Shown here in pieces: positions 51,215-59,967 of a stretch of DNA of 64,000 nucleotides. The stretch spans positions 62,001 through 126,000 of the forward strand of contig JAGBEJ010000008.1 in assembly GCA_017937025.1 (NCBI GenBank), given 5' to 3'. The DNA comes from Paludibacteraceae bacterium. Its GTDB lineage: Bacteria > Bacteroidota > Bacteroidia > Bacteroidales > Paludibacteraceae. The notes beneath the pieces were generated by a model. That model saw only the letters and a program-made list of their open reading frames with translations, had not been told where the DNA came from and searched no databases. The first letter of the stretch is position 1; every line of letters begins with the position of its first letter. A program made the position numbers and the translations under genes.

Positions 51215-52417
51215 ATGCCTAAGATTTCACAGCGAGGTGTAGAAATGCCTGCGTCACCAATCAGAAAGCTCGTACCATTCTCTGATTCTGCCAAGGCACG
51301 CGGACTGAAAGTCTATCATTTGAACATCGGACAGCCAGACCTGCCTACACCACAAATAGCAATAGACGCGATAAGAAACGTAAGCCGCAAAGTGCTGGAA
51401 TACAGCCCTTCGCTCGGTATCCGCTCATATAGAGAGAAACTCGTTGGATACTACGCGAAATACAACATAAACGTGGCAGCCGACGACATTATAATAACCA
51501 CTGGCGGAAGCGAGGCGGTGCTGTTCGCATTCATGGCATGTCTTAACCCGGGCGACGAAATCATCGTCCCTGAACCAGCCTACGCCAACTACATGGCGTT
51601 CGCAGTGAGCGCTGGCGCTGTCATCAGGACCGTACCTTCGACAATCGAGGAAGGTTTCGCGCTGCCATCGATAGAGAAGTTCGAGGAACTGATCAACGAG
51701 AAGACCAAGGGCATAATGATATGCAACCCTAACAACCCTACCGGCTACCTCTACACAAGAAAGGAGATGAACCAGATAAGAGACCTCGTGCAGAAATACG
51801 ACCTGTACCTGTTCTCCGACGAGGTTTACCGCGAATACATCTACACATCGTCGCCATACATATCGGCATGCCACCTCGTAGGCATCGAGGATAACGTTGT
51901 GCTTATAGACTCAGTGTCAAAGAGATACTCTGAGTGCGGAATAAGAATCGGCGCGCTGATAACCAAGAATAAGGAACTGCAGAAAGCCATCAACAAATTC
52001 TGCCAGGCACGTCTGTCGCCACCACTGATCGGACAGATTGCCGCAGAGGCGAGCCTCGATGTTGACCCTTCGTATCTGCGCGACACATACGACGAGTTCG
52101 TGGAGAGAAGAAAGGTGCTGATTGACGGTCTTAACCGTATTCCAGGCGTTTACTCCCCTATCCCTATGGGCGCGTTCTACACTATGGCGAAGCTCCCTGT
52201 CGATGACACGGACAAATTCTGCACATGGTGTCTCAACGAGTTCGAGTATGAGGGTCAGACTGTGTTCATGGCTCCTGGCTCAGGATTCTACACGACTCCG
52301 GGCTTGGGCAAGGATCAGGTCAGAATAGCCTATGCCATAAACAAGGAGGACATTTCAAAAGCGTTGGTAGTGCTGGAAAAGGCGCTTGAGGCATATCCAG
52401 GAAGGACTATAAAGTAA
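51215..52417 (+). CDS. aspC: Class I/II PLP aminotransferase (aspartate aminotransferase-like)
   Basis: A 400-residue class I aminotransferase with MPASPIRKLVPFSDSAKARG at the N-terminus, LNIGQPDLPTPQIAIDAI, GIRSYREKLVGYYAKYNI, the MICNPNNPTGYLYTRKEMNQ motif, SDEVYREY and the PLP lysine in DSVSKRYSECGIRIGAL. Family Igamma-type aspartate or aromatic aminotransferases look like this. A -7 box TAACTTTG is at 51164-51171. It is followed after 4 bases by the Lol-like permease gene, which begins with GTG. Substrate specificity is not determined by these motifs. Confidence 0.9.
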   Translation: MPKISQRGVEMPASPIRKLVPFSDSAKARGLKVYHLNIGQPDLPTPQIAIDAIRNVSRKVLEYSPSLGIRSYREKLVGYYAKYNINVAADDIIITTGGSEAVLFAFMACLNPGDEIIVPEPAYANYMAFAVSAGAVIRTVPSTIEEGFALPSIEKFEELINEKTKGIMICNPNNPTGYLYTRKEMNQIRDLVQKYDLYLFSDEVYREYIYTSSPYISACHLVGIEDNVVLIDSVSKRYSECGIRIGALITKNKELQKAINKFCQARLSPPLIGQIAAEASLDVDPSYLRDTYDEFVERRKVLIDGLNRIPGVYSPIPMGAFYTMAKLPVDDTDKFCTWCLNEFEYEGQTVFMAPGSGFYTTPGLGKDQVRIAYAINKEDISKALVVLEKALEAYPGRTIK

Positions 52418-52421
52418 GAGC

Positions 52422-53693
52422 GTGAATCTTGAATTATTCATAGCGCGCAAAGTGCATGGCGGCAGCGGCAAGAACGACATGTCGCGCCCGGCCGTCATCA
52501 TAGCGACCACAGGCATCGCCTTGGGAATCGCCGTCATGCTGCTTTCCGTTGCTATTGTGATAGGATTCAAGCACCAGATAAGAGACAAGGTCATAGCCTT
52601 CGGCTCGCACATACAAATAAGCAACTACGACAACAACCAAAGCTACGAGACCAAAGCCATAACCGTGTCCGACAGCCTGCTACAGGAGCTGCGCAACACG
52701 CCTAACGTGCGCCACACACAGCGCTACGCCACCAAACCCGGCATAATAAAGACCGAGAGCGATGTGCAAGGCATAATCCTCAAAGGCATCGACCAGAACT
52801 TCGACTGGGAGTTCTACCGTCCGAACATAATCGAGGGCGACACGATAACACCATCACAAGCCGTTGCGGAAGACGATTTTCTGCCGCCGCCAGCAAGCAA
52901 GGAGGCACTTATTTCGCAATATCTGTCGAGACTGCTGAACCTGAAGGTCGGCGACACGTTCTTCGTTTACTTCGTTCAAGAGGAAGGCATAAGAGCAAGG
53001 AAACTCACAGTGAAAGGCATTTACTGCACCAACTTCGAGGAATACGACAAGCAGTTCATTCTCGCCGACATAAAGCAGATACAGCAGATAAACAACTGGA
53101 ACGACCAGCAAGCCAGCGGAATAGAAATACTCGTGGATGACTACAGCAAACTCGACGAGACCACCGACAAACTCTACTTCAAGACCGCCAATCGAATGAG
53201 CGCAGACCAGGAGACACTGCTGCCACGCAATATCGAGGAACTGAATCCGCAGATATTCTCATGGTTAGGCATGCTTGACATAAACGTGGTGATAATCCTC
53301 ACGCTCATGCTCACCGTCGCGTCGTTCAACATGATTTCCGGACTGCTGATAATAATCCTCGAAAAGACCAACATGATAGGCATCCTAAAAGCCCTTGGAG
53401 CCAAGAACTGGAATATAAGGAAGATATTCCTCTACCAGTCGGCATTCCTCATTGGCAAAGGACTGCTGTGGGGCAACATTATTGGACTCGCGCTGATACT
53501 CATACAATACTACACCAACATAATACCTCTCAACCCCGAGACATACTATGTGTCATACGTTCCTGTAGAACTGAATCTGTGGTACATCCTTGCCATAAAC
53601 GCCGGCACGTTCATACTCTCGCTGCTGATACTCATCATCCCTTCCATGGTGATAGCCAAGATTTCCCCTGCCAAGTCCATAAGATTTGAATAA
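52422..53693 (+). CDS. LolC/LolE-type ABC permease
   Basis: The product starts with GTG at 52422 (NLELFIARKVHGGS) and has the LolCE layout: an N-terminal membrane segment VIIATTGIALGIAVMLLSVA, a large periplasmic domain, then three membrane segments in an FtsX fold (INVVIILTLMLTVASFNMIS, FLIGKGLLWGNIIGLALILI, YILAINAGTFILSLLILIIP). The KTNMIGILKALGAKNWNIRK motif is the conserved coupling helix region of FtsX permeases that contact the ATPase. Lol permeases extract lipoproteins from the inner membrane. The ATPase (LolD) is not adjacent, which is common in Bacteroidetes. 423 residues. Confidence 0.9.
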   Translation: MNLELFIARKVHGGSGKNDMSRPAVIIATTGIALGIAVMLLSVAIVIGFKHQIRDKVIAFGSHIQISNYDNNQSYETKAITVSDSLLQELRNTPNVRHTQRYATKPGIIKTESDVQGIILKGIDQNFDWEFYRPNIIEGDTITPSQAVAEDDFLPPPASKEALISQYLSRLLNLKVGDTFFVYFVQEEGIRARKLTVKGIYCTNFEEYDKQFILADIKQIQQINNWNDQQASGIEILVDDYSKLDETTDKLYFKTANRMSADQETLLPRNIEELNPQIFSWLGMLDINVVIILTLMLTVASFNMISGLLIIILEKTNMIGILKALGAKNWNIRKIFLYQSAFLIGKGLLWGNIIGLALILIQYYTNIIPLNPETYYVSYVPVELNLWYILAINAGTFILSLLILIIPSMVIAKISPAKSIRFE

Positions 53694-53712
53694 TTATAAT
53701 CCACAGAAAGCA

Positions 53713-54678
53713 ATGGACAAAAGAATCAAATGGATAGACTACAGCAAAGCAGGACTGATATACCTTGTTGTGCTTGCCCACTACGGACACATCAACACGA
53801 ATGTCGAGAATCTGATTTGCGCATTTCACATGCCGGCATTCTTCTTCATTTCAGGCTATCTGCATAAAAGCTCAGACTGGGCAGCGAGCATCAAGAAAAA
53901 CTTCCAAAGGCTTATAATTCCAGCCCTGTGTTTTTCATTCATCTACATGATGGTGAACTGCGCTGTGTATTACGTACAAAACCATGCTTTGTCTTTAGAA
54001 GACAATCTGATAAAACCATTGCTCGGCATCATCAGATACGACAGACCAAACGCCACTCCACCTTGCGGCGTGATATGGTTTCTCGAAGTGCTGTTTATTT
54101 GCAACGTGCTGGTGGATATTGTTAGAAAAAGCATCACAGCTATAACAGCAATAACGCTGTTGTGCATAGCGGGCACATGGGTTCTGGCAATGCAAGGCGT
54201 TGTATGTATGTCATACGGATTCATGCCACAACGTTTTTTGGCAAGTTTCCCGTTTGTGGCAGCCGGCATATTATTCCGTCATTACGACCTACTTGAAAAA
54301 TTTCTCAAGAATTATATATTAGGAATTGTCGCCATCGTGCTTTTCATATCCGCAGCATTATGGAACGGACGCGCAGGCATTATGACTTGGCGTTTCGGAA
54401 ACGACGCGCTTTTGTTTTTCACAATTGCCCTCATAGGCAGCTTGGCATTTTTCTGGCTTATGGAAAAAATAAGGTACGAAGCACCATATGTAATTCTGAA
54501 AATATCCACAGGAACCATCACTATATTATGCCTTCACAAATTGATGATACCTGTCATATCACGCATTTTGCATATCAACCCATATTTCGGTTCTCTAATA
54601 ATTTTGGCAATATGCTTCCCTTTGATTCTGCTATTCGACAAATACACACCTTGGCTTGTCGGCAGAAAAAGAGCATAA
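53713..54678 (+). CDS. Acyltransferase-3 family membrane protein
   Basis: From ATG 53713 (MDKRIKWIDYSKAGLIYLVV) the 321-residue protein has the acyltransferase 3 pattern: W-I-D-Y-S-K-A near the start, FHMPAFFFISGYLHKSSDWA, and CGVIWFLEVLFICNVLVDIV, with about ten membrane segments. Members O-acetylate sugars of polysaccharides or antibiotics. The gene is more AT-rich than upstream ones. An in-frame ATG at 53686 overlaps the preceding stop codon and gives a non-conserved extension. The acceptor is unknown. Confidence 0.85.
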   Translation: MDKRIKWIDYSKAGLIYLVVLAHYGHINTNVENLICAFHMPAFFFISGYLHKSSDWAASIKKNFQRLIIPALCFSFIYMMVNCAVYYVQNHALSLEDNLIKPLLGIIRYDRPNATPPCGVIWFLEVLFICNVLVDIVRKSITAITAITLLCIAGTWVLAMQGVVCMSYGFMPQRFLASFPFVAAGILFRHYDLLEKFLKNYILGIVAIVLFISAALWNGRAGIMTWRFGNDALLFFTIALIGSLAFFWLMEKIRYEAPYVILKISTGTITILCLHKLMIPVISRILHINPYFGSLIILAICFPLILLFDKYTPWLVGRKRA

Positions 54679-54793
54679 TCCATAATATTCTGAATAAAAA
54701 AGGGGAAGCAGGCTTTTTTTTATTTCAAAAAGCGAACACATACAATTCATATTTATTATATTTGCAGTAATCCAACTCAAAAATATTTTAACA

Positions 54794-54994
54794 ATGAAAA
54801 TCGAAGAAATAGGCGAAAACGCAGGCAAAATCTGGAACGCACTCAACGATGGTTCCACTAAAGAAGCAAAAGAGATAAAGAAGGCAGCTGGCATCAAGGA
54901 CAAGGAGTTCTACACAGCTCTTGGATGGTTGGCTCGCGAAGGCAAGGTAAACATCGAAGTCGATAAGACTAACGTTTACGTGAAGCTTGTCTAA
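54794..54994 (+). CDS. Winged-helix DUF2582 (PF10771) protein
   Basis: A 66-residue protein entirely made of one winged helix: EEIGENAGKIWNALNDG, KEAKEIKKAAGIKDKEFYTA, LGWLAREGKVNIEVDKTNVY. The pattern is that of PF10771, small DNA-binding-like proteins of Bacteroidetes and others. -7 box TATATTTG at 54757-54764, about 30 bases before the ATG; a strong terminator follows at 55020, so it is a single-gene unit. The target is unknown. Confidence 0.88.
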   Translation: MKIEEIGENAGKIWNALNDGSTKEAKEIKKAAGIKDKEFYTALGWLAREGKVNIEVDKTNVYVKLV

Positions 54995-55019
54995 GATTCA
55001 ATCTCTTGGAAAAGGAAAC

Positions 55020-55053
55020 GAGAGCCTGGATTTTGTCCAGGCTCTCTTGTTTT
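55020..55053 (+). terminator. Terminator of the winged-helix gene
   Basis: GAGAGCCTGGA pairs perfectly with TCCAGGCTCTC around a TTTTG loop, followed by TTGTTTTTTT. Confidence 0.9.
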
Positions 55054-55144
55054 TTTGTCGTATGCTTCGACTACACAAAAAAAGCGAAGACGTTTTTAAC
55101 CTTGATGAAATATCCGCATCTTACAATTGGTTAGCAAAAGAAAG

Positions 55145-55705
55145 ATGGACAGAAACAGTACAACAGACGAGGAAATACTTGCCATGATACGCCGCAAGGA
55201 GACCTTTGACGAAGGCTTCAAGCGACTGATGGAAAGGTACGGACGAGGGCTGTACTGGCATATCAGACATATCGTGGCGGGGCACGACGACGCCGAAGAC
55301 GCTTTCCAAGAAACCAGCATAAAGATATACGAGAAAATAGACTCTCTGAATGGCGACGCTGGACAGATGAAGGGATGGATATACAAAGTGGCGACAAACG
55401 AGGCGCTACAGCAACTGAGGAAGCGCACCACCCTGTTTCAGAGCATCGACAGCCTGAGCGAACAACTGGTGGAAACAATGAGAGCCGATGCCTCTGCCGA
55501 CGCCGAGAAAGCCGAACTGCTATTTGAGGAAGCGACTCTGCGGCTGCCGACACAGCAAAGAATCGTCTTCAACATGAGATACCGCGACGAACTGACATAC
55601 GAACAGATGAGCGAGGCGACAGGTAAAAGCATAAGCAACCTGAAAACAACATACCACTACGCATACGAAAAAATAAAGAACTACATAAAGGAACACGCAG
55701 AATGA
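55145..55705 (+). CDS. ECF-type RNA polymerase sigma factor
   Basis: A sigma-70 group 4 protein (186 residues from ATG 55145; an earlier ATG at 55127 cannot be excluded). Region 2 shows LMERYGRGLYWHIRHIVAGH, DDAEDAFQETSIKIYEKIDS and MKGWIYKVATNEALQQLRKR; region 4 shows LPTQQRIVFNMRYRDELTYE and QMSEATGKSISNLKTTYHYA. These bind the -10 and -35 of specific promoters. The downstream gene overlaps its stop codon by 4 bases (ATGA), and a Spy-like gene follows, suggesting an envelope stress unit. The ATG 55127 falls in a similar context and no Shine-Dalgarno helps to decide. Confidence 0.95.
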   Translation: MDRNSTTDEEILAMIRRKETFDEGFKRLMERYGRGLYWHIRHIVAGHDDAEDAFQETSIKIYEKIDSLNGDAGQMKGWIYKVATNEALQQLRKRTTLFQSIDSLSEQLVETMRADASADAEKAELLFEEATLRLPTQQRIVFNMRYRDELTYEQMSEATGKSISNLKTTYHYAYEKIKNYIKEHAE

Positions 55706-56085
55706 ACAAGCAAGACATGACATACAAAACTCCATACGCCGAAAGCGACGAATACGTGGACGCGCTGGTGAAAAGCGCCACAGAAAAAGCCATAGCACAA
55801 GGCAAGGAAAAGAAAGGAAAGAAAAGAATCATATTGACCTTGACAAGCATTGGCGCGGCTGCCGCATGTATAGCTATAGCGCTGAATATGAGCCATGTGA
55901 TGGACAACGGAAAATGGACAAAGGAAAACGCAGGGAAGAACATCGCCAAAGCAAGCATAAGCAAGGCGGTGAACGAAACGAATACGAGCGACTCTGGTCC
56001 GCTGGATGACTTCATGGCAAAGGCGACCGACGAGGAGAAGACAATGATTGCCTACTACGAATTAGACGAGATACCTGAATATTAA
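55702..56085 (+). CDS. Small single-pass membrane protein, candidate anti-sigma factor
   Basis: A 127-residue protein whose start overlaps the end of the sigma factor gene (ATGA). A charged N-terminal cytoplasmic part (MTYKTPYAESDEYVDALVKS) is followed by one membrane helix (IILTLTSIGAAAACIAIALN) and an acidic periplasmic part (FMAKATDEEKTMIAYYELDE). No known anti-sigma domain is recognised, but position, topology and translational coupling fit an anti-sigma role. If so, the periplasmic part would be the sensor. Evidence is contextual. Confidence 0.7.
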   Translation: MNKQDMTYKTPYAESDEYVDALVKSATEKAIAQGKEKKGKKRIILTLTSIGAAAACIAIALNMSHVMDNGKWTKENAGKNIAKASISKAVNETNTSDSGPLDDFMAKATDEEKTMIAYYELDEIPEY

Positions 56086-56104
56086 CCAATAAACACAAAC
56101 AACT

Positions 56105-56548
56105 ATGAGAAAACTTTTTATCACAATCATGGCCGTGGCAACCGCAGTTTGCACTATGGCACAAGACAAAAAGGCGGAGTTCAACAAAAAGCTGGTGGCG
56201 GCGCAGACCGACGAGATGGCTTACAGACTGAACATGACCGATGCGCAAAAGAGAGAATTCAGCGGCATATATGAACAATACTGCCACGAAGTGCTAAGCG
56301 CGAAGATAGCGATGGACGCCAAGAAGAAAGAACTGACTGACCCCATCGCACAGGAAAAGAACAGGCTGGAGAAGCAAAGAAAAGTGCTCGACATAAGAAT
56401 AGCATACGCAGACAGATTCGGAAAAGTGCTTAGCGGAGAACAGCTCACAAGGCTGTACAAAGAAGAAAACCAGATACAGAAAAGGCTGAAAAGAGAATTG
56501 AAACAAGCCTTGAACGAGCAGAAAGCAGCTAAAAAACAGAAGAAATAA
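56105..56548 (+). CDS. Spy/CpxP-like periplasmic helical protein
   Basis: A signal peptide (MRKLFITIMAVATAVCTMA) is followed by an all-helical, highly charged chain with LNMTDAQKREFSGIYEQYCH, LDIRIAYADRFGKVLSGEQL and TRLYKEENQIQKRLKRELKQ. The L-T/N-x-x-Q-x-x-x-F spacing recalls the LTxxQ motifs of Spy, CpxP and zinc resistance proteins, which are periplasmic chaperones or stress sensors. 147 residues. It follows the candidate anti-sigma gene by 19 bases and precedes a terminator, so it is the third gene of the sigma operon. Confidence 0.75.
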   Translation: MRKLFITIMAVATAVCTMAQDKKAEFNKKLVAAQTDEMAYRLNMTDAQKREFSGIYEQYCHEVLSAKIAMDAKKKELTDPIAQEKNRLEKQRKVLDIRIAYADRFGKVLSGEQLTRLYKEENQIQKRLKRELKQALNEQKAAKKQKK

Positions 56549-56570
56549 CAGCAAAACAACGCACAAAAAG

Positions 56571-56606
56571 AAAATCGGCATTGACCAAGTGGTCAATGCC
56601 GATTTT
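56571..56606. terminator. Bidirectional terminator
   Basis: A 17-bp perfect inverted repeat (AAAATCGGCATTGACCA and its complement, 56571-56606) around a two-base loop; serves the sigma operon and the convergent PorE-like gene. Confidence 0.9.
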
Positions 56607-56627
56607 CTTATTTATTAACCTCCAGTC

Positions 56628-59144
56628 CTAGTAAAGGATGTAGGTGTAAGTGCCTTTCTTGTCAACCGGATTGTAAGGCGCAGCGTAGTCATACTTGGCC
56701 TTAGTGTCGGCCTTGCGCTTCTGGTTGTTGATGTAAGCCTTCTCCTCTGCCTCTGCCTGCTTTGAGAAGTCAGGTCTGTCCTCGGTCTTGTCCAAGCGGA
56801 TGTTCTGGCTGTCGTAGATTGCCTCAAGGTCACGCGCCTTCTTCTCGTCCTCGGACTCCTTGTACATTTCTATAGGTTTGTCCTCGTTCTCGAACTTGCC
56901 GCCCTCGATTCTCTTATAGACTGTGCCTGGCATTGTCGAAATCGCCTTTTCAGAAGATTCCTTCTTCTCGGTCGCTCCTACAGTCGCTATCTTCTTTGTG
57001 CCAGCGTCCTTAGTCTTTGAGTCTGCCGATGCTGACGCAGAAGACGATGCCTTTTCGTCCTTGACTGCGCTCTTCGCCTTGGCGTCGTCGCCCGAGCCTG
57101 ACGAATACTTGCCCTTAGTCTGCTTTACGTTCTTAGCCTTGCCGAAGTTAGGGATGTAAATCTCCGTACGACGGTTCTGGCGGTGCTGCTCCTCAGAGCA
57201 CTCGATGCCGTTAGCGCACTCGTTGAGCAGTCTTGTCTCGCCGTAGCCCTTGCCCTTGATTCTGCTTGCGCTTATGCCCTTGGAAACGATATACTTAACA
57301 GCAGACTGTGCACGGTCTTCAGAGAGCTTCAGGTTGTAGCTGTCGGAGCCGCGGCTGTCGGTGTGGCTCGAGAGCTCTACCGTCAGGTCAGGATTAGCTT
57401 CAAGGAATGCGACAATCTTGTCAAGCTCGTTGGCTGACTCTGGCAATATGTCGGACTTGTCGTAATCGTAGTAAATGTTACGCAGGATTATGTGCTTTCC
57501 TGCAGCTATGTCAAGGCTGATTGTGTCGTTGTTTCTCTTGTTGTAATAATCAAAGCCCTTCTGACGTGGCATGTAACCGAACGCCTCGACACTGACATCA
57601 CCTCTTGTCTTGAGCGGCATTGGCACAACCACATCTCCGTTATCGTCGGTTGTGTAAGTAGCGCCGTTGTAGCGTACCGAAGCGTTAGCCACTGGCTCGC
57701 CGTTGCTTGAGTTGATGACTGTGAATGCCATGCCCGAGCCTCTTGCTCCGCCGTAGTTGAAGTTGCCGTTAGCTCCGCTGGCACCGCCTCCGAACGAGCC
57801 GTCGCCGCTTGCCGAGCCGTTCTTGCTCTTGTCATCAGCCGCGTTCTTGCCGGCTTCAGTTGGGTTCTTTGTATCTACATAGATGAACTTGTAGAGGTCG
57901 TCGCCACCCCTGCCCTCAGCACGGTTGGAAGTGAAGTATCCGTTAGTGTGCTTGCTGTTGAAGATGAAGCCATAGTCGTCGGAAATCGAGTTGATTGGCG
58001 AGCCGAGGTTTCTCACTTCGTATGAGCATGTGCATGAATCCTTCATCTCTGCCTCGTAGATGTCCAGACCGCCAAGTCCGTTATGACCGTCAGATGAGAA
58101 ATAGAGGAATCCTGTAGTTCCGTCGAAGAATGGGAACATTTCATTGCCCTCGGTGTTAATCTTGTCGCCGAGGTTCTCAGGCTTGCTCCATCTGTCCTTG
58201 CCCACCTTGCGGCTCACATAGATGTCGGTGCCTCCGTATCCGCCCGGCATGTCACTGACGAAGTACATGACGTTGCCCTGCTTGTTGAGCGCAGGCTGAG
58301 CCACACTGTATCCGTACTGCGAGTCGTTCCAAGTGAATGCGTCAGGCGCGAGCCATGCTTTCTGCTTAACGCTTGTCATGTAAATATCCTGATGGAACTT
58401 GCCGTCCTTGTCAACGTTCTTGTAGTCGATGCTTGTCACAGCCACCATCTTGCCGTTCTTGGCGAATGAGAACGCTCCGTTGAGGAGTTTCTTGTCCCAA
58501 CCGTCAGCCTTGAAGTTCTTCACTCCGGAGAGTTCAACATCAGGCTCGGAAGTAGCCTCCTTCACTTTGCATTTTGTCGCCTTGCCCTCGGCGTATCTCG
58601 AATTCATGAATGCCACCTGCTTTTTGACATAGAATGACGGCATCATATAATTCTGTATATCATTGATTTCAAGCACGCTGGCTCTGTACTGGTCGCTTGG
58701 CTGCTTAAGTTTTTTGTACAGGTTCACGTTCTCGAAGTAGTGCTTCACACGCAGATCGTTTGGAGCCTTCTCACGCATGCGGCGCATGTATGGAAGCGTC
58801 TCCTCGTGCTTGCCTACGCCCTTGAGCGCGAGCACATAGTTGTAAAGGTCGGTGACCGTTGGCTCCGCTGTGTTTATGAAATAAGAATACGCTTTCTCCG
58901 CGTTCTCATAGTCATTCATGTCGCGATACCACTCCGCCAGCGCTCTCCACTGCGCCACAGAATTAGACTCGTCATTGATGTCGGCAGGAGCCTTTCCTAC
59001 ATTTCTCTGATAGAAATAATGATCCGCCTTTTGCGTATGCGTGATTTTCTGACCATTAGCTCCGAACTCTTCCTGCGCCAGCGCTGACGTCGCTGTCATC
59101 ATGGACAAGAGAGCTATTGAGACTCTGATAAAGTGCTTGTTCAT
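56628..59144 (-). CDS. porE: PorE-like OmpA-family protein (TPR, beta-propeller, CRD, OmpA) with a long C-terminal extension
   Basis: From ATG 59144 (MNKHFIRVSIALLSMMTATS) the 838-residue protein has a signal peptide, TPR-like repeats (ADHYFYQRNVGKAPADINDE, NYENAEKAYSYFINTAEPTV), a PD40/WD40-type propeller (MYFVSDMPGGYGGTDIYVSR, GFLYFSSDGHNGLGGLDIYE), a Gly-rich linker, a carboxypeptidase regulatory-like domain (INSSNGEPVANASVRYNGAT) and an OmpA domain with VELSSHTDSRGSDSYNLKLS. This order is that of PorE, a peptidoglycan-binding T9SS component of Porphyromonas. A further 170-odd Lys/Ser/Ala-rich residues follow the OmpA domain. The promoter is at 59205-59236. The T9SS cargo at 22403 shows that the system is in use. 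Confidence 0.85.
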   Translation of the reverse strand: MNKHFIRVSIALLSMMTATSALAQEEFGANGQKITHTQKADHYFYQRNVGKAPADINDESNSVAQWRALAEWYRDMNDYENAEKAYSYFINTAEPTVTDLYNYVLALKGVGKHEETLPYMRRMREKAPNDLRVKHYFENVNLYKKLKQPSDQYRASVLEINDIQNYMMPSFYVKKQVAFMNSRYAEGKATKCKVKEATSEPDVELSGVKNFKADGWDKKLLNGAFSFAKNGKMVAVTSIDYKNVDKDGKFHQDIYMTSVKQKAWLAPDAFTWNDSQYGYSVAQPALNKQGNVMYFVSDMPGGYGGTDIYVSRKVGKDRWSKPENLGDKINTEGNEMFPFFDGTTGFLYFSSDGHNGLGGLDIYEAEMKDSCTCSYEVRNLGSPINSISDDYGFIFNSKHTNGYFTSNRAEGRGGDDLYKFIYVDTKNPTEAGKNAADDKSKNGSASGDGSFGGGASGANGNFNYGGARGSGMAFTVINSSNGEPVANASVRYNGATYTTDDNGDVVVPMPLKTRGDVSVEAFGYMPRQKGFDYYNKRNNDTISLDIAAGKHIILRNIYYDYDKSDILPESANELDKIVAFLEANPDLTVELSSHTDSRGSDSYNLKLSEDRAQSAVKYIVSKGISASRIKGKGYGETRLLNECANGIECSEEQHRQNRRTEIYIPNFGKAKNVKQTKGKYSSGSGDDAKAKSAVKDEKASSSASASADSKTKDAGTKKIATVGATEKKESSEKAISTMPGTVYKRIEGGKFENEDKPIEMYKESEDEKKARDLEAIYDSQNIRLDKTEDRPDFSKQAEAEEKAYINNQKRKADTKAKYDYAAPYNPVDKKGTYTYILY

Positions 59145-59204
59145 ATATGATTTATTATTATCGTTCCTTAAAAAACTTCGTCTGTATAATCCGACAAAGA
59201 ATAA

Positions 59205-59236
59205 CAAAAGTAATACTATTGCCAGCAAAATGCAAA
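59205..59236 (-). promoter_or_regulatory. Promoter of the PorE-like gene
   Basis: Minus-strand TTTG (complement of 59233-59236), 20-base spacer, TACTTTTG (complement of 59205-59212), leaving a leader of about 55 bases before the ATG at 59144. Confidence 0.65.
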
Positions 59237-59327
59237 CATCAAAGGCATACAAATATTTACTTGACAATAAAATAACGCTTTTTTAATGTGTTTATTATCT
59301 TTGCCGACACACCGCAAGCCGAATGAA

Positions 59328-59966
59328 ATGAAGAAAGACGACAGATATAAAGCGATACTCAACTGGTTCATAACCAACATGAACGAAGCGGAAAGCGAAC
59401 TGAACTTCAGCAATAACTTCGAGCTGCTTGTGGCTGTGATGCTGTCGGCTCAGTGCACCGACAAAAGAGTGAACATGGTCACGCCGGCACTGTTCAAGGC
59501 GTACCCTGACGCGAAGACCATGAGCGCCGCCACTGTCGATGACGTAAAGCGCTACATCTCGTCGATAAGCTACCCCAACAGCAAGGCCAAGCATCTCGTA
59601 GCTATGGCGCAGAAACTCGTGACGGACTTCGACGGCGAGGTACCGAGCGAGATTGAGGCCCTGACGTCGCTGCCAGGCGTGGGCAGAAAGACAGCCAACG
59701 TCATGGAAGCCGTGGCGTTCGGCAAGGCCGCTATGCCTGTGGACACGCACGTTTTCAGAGTTTCCAACCGCCTCGGGCTCGTCAAAACCACCACTCCGCT
59801 CGCCACAGAGAAGGAACTGACCAAGCACATCCCGGAAGACATACTCAGCAAGGCGCACCATTGGCTACTGCTGCACGGCCGCTACGTCTGCACATCGCGC
59901 GCCCCTAAGTGCGACAAATGCGGACTGAAAGCGTATTGCAAAGAGATGGAAGGGAAAGGGGAATAA
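59328..59966 (+). CDS. nth: Endonuclease III
   Basis: Nth removes oxidised pyrimidines from DNA and cleaves the strand. From ATG 59328 the 212-residue protein has FELLVAVMLSAQCTDKRVN, the helix-hairpin-helix LPGVGRKTANVMEAVAFG with catalytic Lys121, PVDTHVFRVSNRLG with catalytic Asp139, and the C-terminal four-cysteine cluster CTSRAPKCDKCGLKAYC (188, 195, 198, 204). A -7 box TATCTTTG at 59296-59303 rules out the ATG at 59286. Its stop codon is one base from that of the convergent Sel1-repeat gene. Confidence 0.97.
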   Translation: MKKDDRYKAILNWFITNMNEAESELNFSNNFELLVAVMLSAQCTDKRVNMVTPALFKAYPDAKTMSAATVDDVKRYISSISYPNSKAKHLVAMAQKLVTDFDGEVPSEIEALTSLPGVGRKTANVMEAVAFGKAAMPVDTHVFRVSNRLGLVKTTTPLATEKELTKHIPEDILSKAHHWLLLHGRYVCTSRAPKCDKCGLKAYCKEMEGKGE

Positions 59967-59967
59967 T

